From Haberlea rhodopensis (taxonomy: Eukaryota; Streptophyta; Magnoliopsida; Lamiales; Gesneriaceae), in contig CAJQUN010000173.1 of the NCBI GenBank assembly GCA_907163345.1, forward strand, positions 310,001-374,000: a DNA stretch of 64,000 bases, in the 5' to 3' direction. Every line of letters begins with the position of its first letter. The stretch's first letter is position 1. The notes beneath the pieces are model-generated. The model did no database searches and was not told the origin of the DNA. It saw only the letters and a list, made by a program, of their open reading frames with translations. Of this stretch, positions 11,995 through 21,735 are shown piece by piece. The position numbers and the translations under genes are program-made.

Positions 11995-13395
11995 ACGTAA
12001 TTTGTGAAAATTTCTCAAAACCTTCTTCCAACAAAGAAAATGATGTACCCAAGATTTGATGTAAAAATTCCACAAATTGAATTTGTTTACGAAGACATAT
12101 ACTCGAATATTCGCACAAAATCTTCTTCCAACAAAGAAAATGATGCACACAAGACTTATACTCGAATATTCGCACGAAATCGAAATTAATTAAAAAAAAT
12201 CAAAAAACGTCCTTAATTGTGAAAATTGCTCAAAAATTTCTTTCAACCAAGAAATAATGTACTCAATTATATACTCAAATATTCGCACAAAATAGAAATT
12301 TATCAAAAAATCAAAAAACTTACGTAATTTTGAAAAATAATTAAAAACTTATCCCAACCAAAAAATTATGGTACTCAAGACATATATTTGAATATTCGGA
12401 GAAAAACGAAATTTATCAAAAAATAAAAAAAGTCCAAAATTGTGAAAATTTCTGAAAACCTTCTTCCAAACAAGAAAATGGTGTAATCCAGACTACCTGT
12501 TAAAATTTCACAAATTTAATGGGTTTACGAACACATATACTAGAATATTCAGACAAAATTGAAATTTATTAAAAATAAAAAACGTCAGTAACTGTAAAAA
12601 TTGTTGAAAAACATCTTCCAACCAAGAAAATGATGTATTCAAGACACAAACTCGATTATTCGCACAATTTCTCAAAACCTTGTTCCAACCAAGAAAATGT
12701 ACTCAAGATTCGATGTTAAAATTCAACAAATTGAATTTGCTTACGAAGACATATACTCAAATATTCACACCAAATCTTATTCCAACAAAGAAAATGATGT
12801 ACTCAAGACTTGTACTCGAATATTCCCTCGAAATCGAAATTATTTTAAAAAAATCAAAAAACGTCCTTAATTGTTAAAATTACTCAAAAATTTCTCCCAA
12901 CAAAGAAAATGATGTACTCAAGACATATACTTGAATATTCACACAAAATAGAAAATTTATCCAAAAAATCAAAAAACTTACGTAATTTATGAAAATTTCT
13001 TAATAACATCTCATAACCAAGAAAATGATGTACTCAAGCTAAGATATATACTTGAATATTAGGTCAAAATAGAATTTATCAAAACATAAAAAGCGTCCGA
13101 AATTGTGAAAATTTCTTTAAACCTTCTTCTAAACAAGAAAATGATGTACTCCAGAGTAGCTGTTAAATTCCACAAGTTGAATTGGTTTACGAAGACATAT
13201 ACTCAAATATTCCGACAAAATCGAAATTTATCAAAAAATAAAAAAACCTCCGCAATTGAGAAATTTTCTCAAAACCTTCTTCCAAACAAGAAAATGATTT
13301 GCTCAAGACGTAAATTCGAATATCACACAAAATCAAAATTTAAACAAAATCAGTAACTGTGAAAAATGCTCAAAAAACTTATTCCAACCAAGAAA
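11995..13395. repeat. AT-rich tandem array with ~110-bp subunits and ~655-bp higher-order period
   Basis: Subunits share a core such as CCTTCTTCCAACAAAGAAAA, then TGATGTACTCAAGA, a TATACTCGAATATTC segment and GAAATTTATCAAAAAAT. Diagnostic variants recur at a longer step: AAGATT(T/C)GATG at 12051 and 12705 (654 bp), CCTTAATTG at 12211 and 12865 (654), TACGTAATTT at 12321 and 12979 (658). About two higher-order units are present, plus an extra subunit near 13260. The array adjoins, and probably lies within, the minus-strand H LTR. Frames in it (e.g. 13105-13356) are repeat artefacts. Confidence 0.8.
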
Positions 13396-13983
13396 ATGAT
13401 GTTACCTTTAACCTCGACCCGTTGCTTAACAAAGCAAGAACCTCGGTATGATGACACGTACCTCGACCCAATATCTATAAAGAGATATGAACCTCAATAT
13501 CCGATTATGAACACCACAAGGAATGAATTCCTTGATAAGTTTAGAAAGTTGATCTTTGAAGATCAATTTTCGAGTGACTTTTTCACAAGGAATAAAACTC
13601 TTGAGTTTGCACTAAAAATGGTTCATTAGCTTCAAAAGAATACAAAGGATGCTTATATAGTAATCCTAGACTTCAACTTGGACCTTAATGGGATTAAAAT
13701 AAAATAACATGACACTTCTAACTAGCCCAAGAACTTACAACTAGAAAATGTATGAAAAATATTTAATACTAAGCCCACCAAGACATAATGGGCTATTACA
13801 ACATAGGACAAATATTAAAATTAAAGTTTAAGTAGCCCAATTACAAATAAAGATTCAAAACACTCGAATTGATTCACTCTTATTCTTGAACTTGGAAGTA
13901 GATTGAGCATTTGAAGGTCTTTTTCCATAATTTTTTTTGAATCAGAGTATGAAGCTTAGGAATGAGTTGGCTAACTTTTTAGC
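13396..13983 (-). other. LTR-like tail of a minus-strand gypsy remnant
   Basis: This non-coding AT-rich stretch lies downstream, on the minus strand, of the pol tail at 13984-14640. It is probably that element's 3' untranslated region and LTR. It includes repeated AACCTCGACCC/AACCTCGGTAT phrases around 13411-13475. I could not fix LTR ends. Confidence 0.4.
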
Positions 13984-14640
13984 TCATGCACTTGTAAGTT
14001 GTCCACTTGGAATTAGAGGAATCGCATTGCTTCCAAATTCATTATCATTGACTACGTCTTGTTGATTACCTCGTTGTGTGTCGTACACTCTTGGATCTCC
14101 ATCATTCCCCCGTTCATCAAGAGGATTTGTCCTCAAATCAGAATCCGCATCAAATGGAGAAAGATCAGCAACATTGAATATAGTGCTCACATTGTACTCA
14201 CCTGGAAGATCCAATCGGTATGCATTGTCATTGATTTTAGCAAGGATCTAATGTCTTTTTCACTCCGAAATGTCCCATAAACCCTCCCCCATGTGACTCC
14301 CTTACCAATAACTCTCTCAATGAACTTTTTGGCGCACACAACCTATTCTCACGAAACAAAAATCCATCATGTCTATAGAACTTGCCAAATGCTACTTTCT
14401 CACATTCCCCAAAAACATTGCCAAAATCATAATCGTTAGCATATAAATCTCTAATGAATTCAAAACCATGCAACTTAGCATTCAAAGTAGAGATCATTGT
14501 ATACCTTCGAGATAGAGCATCAGCTACAAAATTCTCCTTTCCTTGTTTATAATGGATCACATATGGGAATGTTTCCAAAAACTAAACCCACTTTGCATGG
14601 AGTTTGTTGAGCTTCCCTTGCCCCTTCAAGTTTGAATCAT
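13984..14640 (-). pseudogene. Ty3/gypsy pol remnant: RNase H tail, integrase zinc-finger region and pol C-terminus
   Basis: On the minus strand from about 14640 a TDHDSNLK-type RNase H motif is readable. Then comes GQGKLNKLHAKWV, an in-frame TAG near 14581, and FPYVIHYKQGKENFVADALSRR. The integrase zinc-finger region ends HFGVKKTLD at ~14240. It then jumps to a pol tail with LPGEYNVS and FNVADLSPFD (14214-13984), so most of the integrase core is deleted. It resembles a gypsy clade different from A/C/F. Element A's LTR begins at 14647, just upstream on this strand, so A probably interrupted it. Confidence 0.82.
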
Positions 14641-14836
14641 GATCAGTGTGATATCCGGGGATGATTATGTGGGTAATCATGCATTTAAGGGTGGTTAATT
14701 ATGAACCTATATGTTTAAGGCGTTTGTATGTGGGATTAATTTATTTAAATTGATGATGTGGTTTAGGAAGCATGTTAGGTGTTTTTAATTGTTGTGTTGA
14801 TGTGGTAGAATAATAAAATATCGAGGAGGGATATTT

Positions 14837-14844
14837 TTATACAT
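14837..14844 (+). promoter_or_regulatory. TATA-like box, A LTR
   Basis: TTTATACA follows the purine-rich GAGGAGGGATA ~190 bp into the LTR. Equivalent boxes occur at 31330 (A second LTR), 40061 (C), 44413 (E) and 58876 (F). Confidence 0.55.
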
Positions 14845-15972
14845 CGTATGAAATACTGGGACAAAATTAAACACCCCAAACCACCCCACATGTAACCACC
14901 CAACCCCCACTTGCAGCCAAACCCACGCCCACCCCTGTTTTTCTGGGAAAGCATTGACTAAGCAAGCAACTTTACTTGAAGATATTTTCTTCTTGCCTCT
15001 TCCACAAATCTTCCTTCTTTTTCCCTTCATTTCTCTGCAACTTGGTCGAGTTCCAGGAGAAAAGTGATCGGGTTTTATTCTTCTTTGCATATAGAAAATT
15101 GAAGGGCAAAAGTGGTGAGGAATCACGTTTTCTTCCCAGTTTTCAGTTTCCTGGCATGCTTGTTCTTAGTAGCAGATTTAGCATGCTAGTTTAGGGTATG
15201 ATGTTATGTTGTTATGAGTACCTTTATGTGATGTTTGTGAAGCCTTTAGCATGTTTAGTTAAGAAACTTGCATGCTTTATGTGCTAGATTTGTGGTAGAG
15301 AAAAGGGTTCCTCGAACATCCAAGCAGTAAAGTACTCTGTTTTTCATGATAGGAAGAGTTTTACCATGATTATTCGAAGCATGCTAACTTAGGTTTTGGT
15401 TGAACCTTCGATGTGTTTTTGTGTATGGTAACTTGTTGAAAATACCAGTATATTTCCTTGAGCATGTTGCATGTATTATGTGAAAGATTTAATCATGTGA
15501 AAAGTAGTGTTCGAAAATTATGGGCAAGGTTCAAGTGCCCTGTTTTCTGGAAATATATGTGTGAGGAGTACTTTTATGAAGGCGTTATCATGCACGTTAA
15601 GCTTAGGTTTTGGTAACCCTTTGATGTACAAATATGCATGGTAGTTTTGTGAAGCCCTTGGCATGTTTGTTCGGGCATAATTTATGTTATATGTGTTAGT
15701 ATTAATAGCATAAAAAGAGGTGCTCAAGCATTCTGGAAATGAAAATGTCACCCTGTTTTCAGAAAAGTTGACCCAGTGCTTGTATAAGTGGTCGACGTTT
15801 ATGCATGTAGGCTTATGCTTAGGGTGTAATTATGGATTGAATACACTCAGGGTAGTGTAGTTCAAATGCTAGCATGTTGGTCTTGGCATGTATTATGTCT
15901 TGCATGTTAGATTTAAAGGTATGAATATGTGTGTTAGGGAATTCTGGAAAAACCTGCGTTGAAATGATCGAC

Positions 15973-16074
15973 CGATCGATCGGTGAGGAACGCCGATCGA
16001 TCGGCCAAGGCAGTAGCCTTTTTCTTAAATTCCAACAGTTCACCGATCGATCGGTGATGAGGGCCGATCGATCG
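15973..16074. repeat. Palindrome island, A 5' LTR (4 sites, 2-2)
   Basis: Exact CGATCGATCG copies start at 15973, 15994, 16044 and 16065 (spacing 21 | 50 | 21). Flanks extend the symmetry, e.g. ACCGATCGATCGGT. This is half of the 2-4-2 layout seen elsewhere, with the same 21 and 50 steps. Confidence 0.95.
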
Positions 16075-16170
16075 GTAGTGCCATTTTTTTTTTTGAAAAA
16101 TGTGATTTTATTTAAGTTTTGTTTCCGTATTATTATGCGGTGCCTAATATTGTGTTGTGTGGCTATGTAG

Positions 16171-16235
16171 AACCATCCCAGGTGCCAGCACAACCGAGGA
16201 GACAAAGTTGATTTACTCCTCTATCTTTTGGAAAG
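16171..16235 (+). promoter_or_regulatory. Conserved 65-nt exon-like block with stem, A 5' LTR
   Basis: It begins after TATGTAG with AACCATCCCAGGTG and ends CTTTTGGAAAG directly before GTACGT. Homologous blocks occur in the C, E and F LTRs. An internal stem pairs GGAG (16198-16201) with CTCC (16216-16219). The edges look like a 3' and a 5' splice site, so it could be a leader exon; this is inference. Confidence 0.6.
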
Positions 16236-16252
16236 GTACGTAAGCGACGTAC
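16236..16252 (+). promoter_or_regulatory. GTACGT-N5-ACGTAC dyad, A 5' LTR
   Basis: A perfect inverted repeat with spacer AAGCG. The left arm coincides with AAAG|GTACGT, a plausible 5' splice site. ACGT cores are also bZIP-type binding sequences. Confidence 0.75.
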
Positions 16253-16417
16253 GGGCATCCCAACGGTAACATGTACTTTATGTTTGTCTTTATGACACAT
16301 GATGAATGCAATGTGGTGCATTATGGTTATGATACATGTTTTTATGCATTGTTTTTGCATATGTATGTTGTGAAATATAAGAGGTGTATTTCACGAGTCA
16401 AAGTTATCTTAGTAAGG

Positions 16418-16545
16418 ATTTTAATGGCTTACGCTAAAGTCCATTGGAAGCGATGAAGAATTCCGCTTACATAGAGTAGCAACCTAAAGTCCATTGGAAG
16501 CGAGGAAGAATTCCGCTTACATGGAGTAGCAAGAAGCATTAAAAT
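16418..16545 (+). repeat. Closed two-hairpin module, A 5' LTR
   Basis: An outer stem ATTTTAATG (16418-16426) pairs with CATTAAAAT (16537-16545). Inside are two units, each pairing (G)CTA with TAG(C), TCCAT with ATGGA, and AAGCG with CGCTT around an 11-nt loop. In this LTR copy the first unit has ATAGA instead of ATGGA. B carries expanded, sequence-shifted but still paired versions. Confidence 0.75.
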
Positions 16546-17075
16546 GTACTAATGATAAGGGCTCAGGATGAAATAAGGATTTAAGGGAAAAGGAATGTCA
16601 TGACATTGCATATCCATACATTCATATAATGTGTTTCTATTATGAATTATGGTACAGGGACAACCAATGGGCGATATAAATGCTGGAAATACAGGAAGGG
16701 CTTGTGTTTAAGATTTGCATTTATGCCTTACTTTCATATTATGTTAAATATGAATTGTGTTATGCTCATGTGTTGGGGGTTGTCTTTGTAGGTGCTTTTG
16801 TTGACGAGAACCAGGGCCGGGGTTGATATACTGAGCTGTAAGGAGTGCTACAGGATTAGCATGTTAGAGTTTTTGTATAGTTTCTTCTGAGTAGAGTAAG
16901 ACTGACGTAGTACCTTTGTAGGAAGTATGTCTTTCCTTTTGGAACATTTTGGTACTGTAATCTCTAAAGCTCAGGTTAATCAACACGGCACATTACTCTG
17001 ATATAATCACATGTATGATTAGTTCTCTATATTGCACCTTTATATCTTGATGTGATAACGGGGTCTCCCATTTAG

Positions 17076-17087
17076 TGGTATCAGAGC
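17076..17087 (+). promoter_or_regulatory. Element A primer-binding site
   Basis: TGGTATCAGAGC (initiator Met-tRNA) lies five bases (TTTAG) after the LTR end. Confidence 0.93.
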
Positions 17088-17287
17088 AGTGGTTAGATAA
17101 CCAGGGAAGAGTGAAGGGTAGCCTTTAGAGACAAGTTGGCTAGGTATTCATTTGGGCATGCTTATGCATGTGATGCATATGGTTGTATACGTGATATACT
17201 AACATGCTTTGAATATTTTACTCTTGTTATCTAACGGCTTATATTATGAACTGCTTTTGGTATTGTTGTTAACTATTGTGTTGCAGC

Positions 17288-18835
17288 ATGGCGAACCTCA
17301 ATGAAGAGGTAGGGGATATGGACAGTAGAAATGCAAGTATTACTCAGCCGAACCCTTTACCACCACCTGCTGTGGGCGTGGAGCCCAGTGTACAGATATT
17401 ACTGCCAGGGGAGCTCAGTTTGAAGCAGTTTCTGAGTTTCCATCCGCCCATGTTTGAGGGGACTGAGTCTGGTGAAGTAGCTGAGGAGTGGTTGGAACGT
17501 ATAGAGCAGATACTTGTGACTGCACCTTGTGCACTCACGGCATGGCTGAGGTTAGCAGAGTTTCAGCTGGCTAAGAAGCCTGCTATGTGGTGGAAGACCA
17601 CCGTGATGGAGCTGAGAGCTCTAGGTATGGCAGTTGACTGGACTGTATTCCGGACCCGGTTCCTTAACCGGTATTTCTCTGCAGCTGCCAGACAATTGAA
17701 GGAGGATGAGTTCAACAGTTTGAAGCAGGGTAGCATGTCCGTAGCAGACTACGCTATGCAGTATTCCTCACTGCTGAGGTATGTACCTCATATTGCTGTC
17801 AGCAGCCATGCCAAGATGAGGAACTTTCTGAAGGGTCTGAGGCCGGAGCTATTCGATAGGGTTATCTCTAACAACCCCAGCTCGTTTGACGACGCCCTGA
17901 CACGGGCAGAGTTGGCAGAGATTGCCGTAGGCGCATACAAGGATGTTGTACCCCCTTTTGTACCATCACAGAGGCCTACTACTGATAGTCTGAGGCCACG
18001 AGGGGATCAGTTCAAGGCTCGTGGGGCCTCATCATCTTCCAGGTTTAGTGGGAAGAAGTCTCATGGACAGAAGCAGAACACCCGGGGGCACACACAGGGA
18101 AGCAGGACAGAGGTAACCAGGTGTACCAACTGTGGAGGATGGCATTTGTTACGTGATTGTCGAGGTTGCTATATTTGTGGCAAGATGGGCCACATAGCTC
18201 GGGGTTGCCCCAATCGGGCAGTTCAGACAGATTCAGGGCCGAATAGGCCAAGGTTTGATGCTGGGAGGGCACCACAGAGGCAGCAGTTTGCACCACGACC
18301 ACTGGGAGGTCAGACGACAGGACCGCCGCAGGGACAGGTGTATGCACTGACCAGGGAGCAGGCCGAGGCAGCCCCAGAGGAGGTCATTGCTGGTACGTGC
18401 CATTTACTTACGTACCCTGCACTTATATTGATAGATACAGGTGCTTCCCATTCCTTTGTATCTACTGCCTTTGTGGAAGGACACCATTTGTGCTCGTCTC
18501 TGTTACCCACGCCTCTCATGGTCTCGACACCTACGGGAAAGCATGTGATTGCGGATCGGCTATTATCTGATTGCCTCATTTATTTTGAGGGCAATGACCT
18601 GAGGGCCGATTTGATTCAGTTAGAGATGGCAGACTTTGACTGCATTATCGGCATTGACGTGTTGAGCAGATACCGAGCTATGGTAGATTGCCAAAAGAGG
18701 ATGGTTCGTTTTCTGTCTGATCAGGGGTTCCAGTGGACTTTTTATGGGGACGGCTCTCGTCCAAAGATACCAGTAATCTCGGCGGTTAAGATGTCGCGGT
18801 TATTGGAACGCGGCCACACTGGGTACCTTATGTGA
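17288..18835 (+). CDS. Element A Gag-protease, interrupted by element B
   Basis: An ATG at 17288 opens 515 codons of chromovirus Gag-Pol. A Retrotrans_gag-type capsid domain spans about residues 50-200 (FEGT..., WWKTTV, RFLNRYFS, LRPELFDRV). Two zinc knuckles follow at ~279-291 (CX2CX3HX4C) and ~294-307 (CX2CX4HX4C). A pepsin-like protease has LIDTGASHSF with Asp383. The frame is intact until 18830, where B begins; the TGA at 18833-18835 comes from B's LTR. The coding sequence resumes at 28122. TTGCAG lies immediately before the start region, resembling a splice acceptor, and the same motif precedes gag in C and F. Gag would assemble cytoplasmic particles, but the element is dead because pol is split and mutated. 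Confidence 0.93.
   Translation: MANLNEEVGDMDSRNASITQPNPLPPPAVGVEPSVQILLPGELSLKQFLSFHPPMFEGTESGEVAEEWLERIEQILVTAPCALTAWLRLAEFQLAKKPAMWWKTTVMELRALGMAVDWTVFRTRFLNRYFSAAARQLKEDEFNSLKQGSMSVADYAMQYSSLLRYVPHIAVSSHAKMRNFLKGLRPELFDRVISNNPSSFDDALTRAELAEIAVGAYKDVVPPFVPSQRPTTDSLRPRGDQFKARGASSSSRFSGKKSHGQKQNTRGHTQGSRTEVTRCTNCGGWHLLRDCRGCYICGKMGHIARGCPNRAVQTDSGPNRPRFDAGRAPQRQQFAPRPLGGQTTGPPQGQVYALTREQAEAAPEEVIAGTCHLLTYPALILIDTGASHSFVSTAFVEGHHLCSSLLPTPLMVSTPTGKHVIADRLLSDCLIYFEGNDLRADLIQLEMADFDCIIGIDVLSRYRAMVDCQKRMVRFLSDQGFQWTFYGDGSRPKIPVISAVKMSRLLERGHTGYLM
18826..18830 (+). repeat. Target-site duplication CCTTA, left copy (element B)
   Basis: CCTTA immediately precedes B and is repeated exactly at 28117-28121. 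Removing B and one copy rejoins A's frame (...HTGYL / IYAMD...), as in C and F. Confidence 0.97.
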
Positions 18836-19158
18836 TGACCAGGGATTATAGGTGTTAATCCCGTAGTGTTAATAATCCCTAAAGTGGTTTTACGTGGCGA
18901 TTTGGAATTTAATCGAGGTGTTGGGCCTTCTTGGCTCGTTTATTTGGGCAGTTGGGATCGTTGGATCCAGAGGTTGAGATTGTATTCACATTACGGTGTA
19001 AAACCTAAGAGTTGGGTTTTTGATGTGTCTCGGAATCTCGGGTGCTGTGTGAGCACCGGTAGGGGATTTTGGAGTTAGAGAGAGAGTTTTTGAAAACAGA
19101 TGATTTTTAAGGAATCATGATGTATTTGTGGGGCTATTATTTTTTCGGGGTATTTTTG

Positions 19159-19168
19159 CTATAAATAG
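19159..19168 (+). promoter_or_regulatory. TATA box, B 5' LTR
   Basis: CTATAAATAG is a strong match to the plant TATA consensus. It is followed after ~40 bp by a C/T-rich and then GC-rich leader. The copy in the 3' LTR is at 25900-25909. Confidence 0.75.
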
Positions 19169-20108
19169 CAGTTGAACCCAAAATTTTAAGGAAAATTTCA
19201 TTTTCAGCCCCAAATCTTTCTTCTCCTCCCCCGCGCGCGACTTTCCCGTCTGCCCTGCGCCCTCGCCGTTTCAGGCGCTCCGCCAGCCGCCGTCCGGCCG
19301 CCGATCGGCGCGTGCGACCTACCCACGGCTTCGTCTCGTCCAGGCGCTCATTTCCCCTCCGGCAATTGAAAGTTTCATCGCGATTTGAAGTCGAATTTTG
19401 AGAAAGAGCGGCGATCCCCAAATTCTAGGGTTATCGATTTTGGTCGATTTTGCTTCCGATTTTCGATTGGGTAACGTTCTTTACCCCTTTTTCGTCCCTC
19501 TCATGTTATTCCCTGCTAAATTTGGAGGTATTGTGTTCGAATTTAAGGATTGAGTTCGAATTTGAGGATGTTGTTTCGAATTTCTTGATGTGTGGGGGTT
19601 TTATGTTCGAATTTTGGGGATTGTTGGCATGAGGATGATAATTCTTGTTAGGATTCGATTTATTCATGCTTAAATGAATTATGATGCTTAAGTGGGATCG
19701 AATTAAGATGTTATGGTTCGAATTGCCCTAATTTGGTGAGGGTTTGATTTCGAATTTTGGGGATTTTGGCTATGGGTTGATGATTCATGTTAGGGATCAT
19801 TTATTACATGTTTTAGATGATTTATGATGCTTGGTTGGGTTCGAATTGTGAGATTAGGGTTCGATTTTTGTAGGGCATTCTTGAACAAATTTCGATATTG
19901 TCTCATTTATTTCCTTCCCTGCATGTACCCTGCCCCGGGTCTTTTAAGAGGATAATTGTCGTGTGTTGACAATATTTTGAGGGATGTGGGTGTGCTTGAG
20001 CATGGGTTGCATGTTCGTAATTAATTGTGAATTATTTATCGTGTTAGCACATCATTCCTCGGGGCATGGAACTCGAGCAAGGTTTGGCTCGGACTTCGGA
20101 GATTTAAG

Positions 20109-20123
20109 GTACGTGCGACGTAC
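20109..20123 (+). promoter_or_regulatory. GTACGT-N3-ACGTAC dyad, B 5' LTR
   Basis: A perfect inverted repeat with spacer GCG, preceded by TTTAAG. The 3' LTR copy is at 26852-26866, and a reversed family copy is at 44086-44100. Confidence 0.8.
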
Positions 20124-20329
20124 GAGCATTACTATATATATGTGAAATGCATAAGGTGTTTTTGATTGCATTGAATGTTTTGCGTATGGTTATACATATA
20201 TGTTGATATGGCCAAGGAATGACCCAAATCTTGATATCGCAGCTTGTAGCGTGCGTGACACTAGAGTATGATGACTCTTACATGATATAAGGGGTACTGG
20301 GTTTATATGACTATATTATGAGACATTTG

Positions 20330-20430
20330 AGATGTCTAGGTTTGTAGAATCATGTATTCTTCGTGAGACATTGAGATGTCTAGGTTCGTAGAATCATGTA
20401 TTCATTATGAGACATTTGAGATGTCTAGGT
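20330..20430 (+). repeat. Three AGACAT...ATGTCT mini-hairpins, B 5' LTR
   Basis: Three repeats of GAGACATTTGAGATGTCTAGG-type sequence, the middle one a base shorter, are separated by ~30 bp carrying GTAGAATCATGTATTC. AGACAT pairs with ATGTCT around a 4-5-nt loop. The 3' LTR copy is near 27060-27170. Confidence 0.7.
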
Positions 20431-21376
20431 ATAATGGAAAGCGAGATTATGAAATCAATATTAGATATTGATATATCTATATTTGCATGTATATGAACTT
20501 GGAATCATTCATTATTGATATTTGAGAATCAGGCATGCGATGTGTAAATCAATGTGTTGGTTTACTGATTTATGAGGTTTGATGAGTTTGATGATTGTGA
20601 GAACAGGGACAGTACACGGAATCCCGGATGAGGTTGCCATCCAGGGAGTATCATTTAAATTCATTAGCATTTACCTTTGTTGTAAATTATGAATTTCATT
20701 ATTATGATTATGGGATTTTGTGTATTGGTATGCTCACCCCGTTGGGGGCTGTCTCTGTTGGGACAGGTGGACAGGTACATCGATGGCTATGGAGCTGAGC
20801 TCGAGCTGTTGATTTGAGGTACTCCCAGGATCGTGGTACCAGGGCTTGATGGAGCACGGTATCGTATAGAGTACCTATGTATACACCTGAGGATTTATAC
20901 ATATTCATGATGCTCGCATGTGAGCACGATTATACTTGTATATGGATTGTATATAAAGGCATGAGCCTATCTCTCTTTCATTTAAGGTTGCATGCAATTA
21001 GAGGTTGAATTGCTAGAATGATATGAGAGTCATTGGTGTATTATGTGTGGTGTCTTCCCTGGCTGGGAATTCACTTGTATTGCTGCTTTCTGTTGAGTAT
21101 TATGCTTTCCCTGGCCGGGAATTTTGTTATGTGTTGTACTCTTTTTTTTTGGGATAGCTCTATTTATGGGGAGACTCTGCCCAAATTTTTATAAAAGTTT
21201 ACAATGTGAAAAGTGGCACCAAGGGGTTGGTAAAGGGCAAACATATGAGTCTTTCATTGACAGGCAATGATTAAGTATCATCAGAGCTTCCCGATTGACA
21301 TTTTATAGAAAGCATGTACCACACATAGTGGTTAATACACTAATCAAGGTTTAAGGGCTTGGGGTCCTTACATTAG

Positions 21377-21388
21377 TGGTATCAGAGC
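21377..21388 (+). promoter_or_regulatory. Element B primer-binding site
   Basis: TGGTATCAGAGC lies four bases (TTAG) after the LTR end, the same primer type as A, C and F. Confidence 0.93.
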
Positions 21389-21735
21389 AGTGGTTGCTCA
21401 TTGGGGCTGTTAAGGGCCTAGGAAATTATTGATAGCACATATTTATGCATGATGGCATCAATGTTGTATGACATAACAAATTGTTTATGTGCTATTATGA
21501 TATGAAAAGTGGTATTGCTAACCATTGTGGTTGCAGGAATCGTGTGGAACACGATAGGATGGCATTAATAGGGATATTTCCGAGGTAACATGTACTTTAT
21601 GTTGTCTTGTTGACACATGATGAATGCAAAGTGGTGCATTAAGGTTATGATATATGTTATTGTGCATTGTTTTTGCATATGCATGTTGTGAAATATAAGA
21701 GGTGTATTTCTTGAGTCAAAGTTATCTTAGTAAGG

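Larger units (their letters stand above)
14647..17070 (+). repeat. Element A 5' LTR
   Basis: The LTR of about 2424 bp runs from TGTGATATCCGGGG to GGGGTCTCCCA. It matches the second copy at 31140-33564 closely throughout. Landmarks are a TATA-like TTTATACA at 14837, a palindrome island, the exon-like block, the GTACGT dyad and a closed hairpin pair. The five bases before it (ATCAG, 14642-14646) have no partner, because the right end of A is truncated. Confidence 0.92.
18831..21372 (+). repeat. Element B 5' LTR
   Basis: It runs from TGTGATGACCAGGG to TTGGGGTCCTTACA. It contains a canonical CTATAAATAG (19159-19168), a GC-rich leader near 19210-19330, AATT-rich TTCGAATTT repeats near 19530-19760, a GTACGT dyad (20109-20123) and a small hairpin repeat (20330-20430). 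It has no CGATCGATCG island. Confidence 0.95.

Noticed and set aside
9792..14640. Host gene in the AT-rich region between G and A
   Set aside because: Every recognisable fragment is gypsy gag-pol, PBS, LTR or tandem repeat.
15819..16205. Frames rich in DRS/IDRS across palindrome islands (also 40479-40766, 44855-45160, 59319-59763)
   Set aside because: These are translations of CGATCGATCG repeats in several frames and on both strands; no family resemblance, and frames are not kept when spacing is 20 or 22.
19137..19421. Arginine-rich minus-strand ORF in B's LTR (and 25945-26163)
   Set aside because: Covers the GC-rich leader on the antisense strand; broken by a 1-bp indel between the two LTRs, so not maintained.
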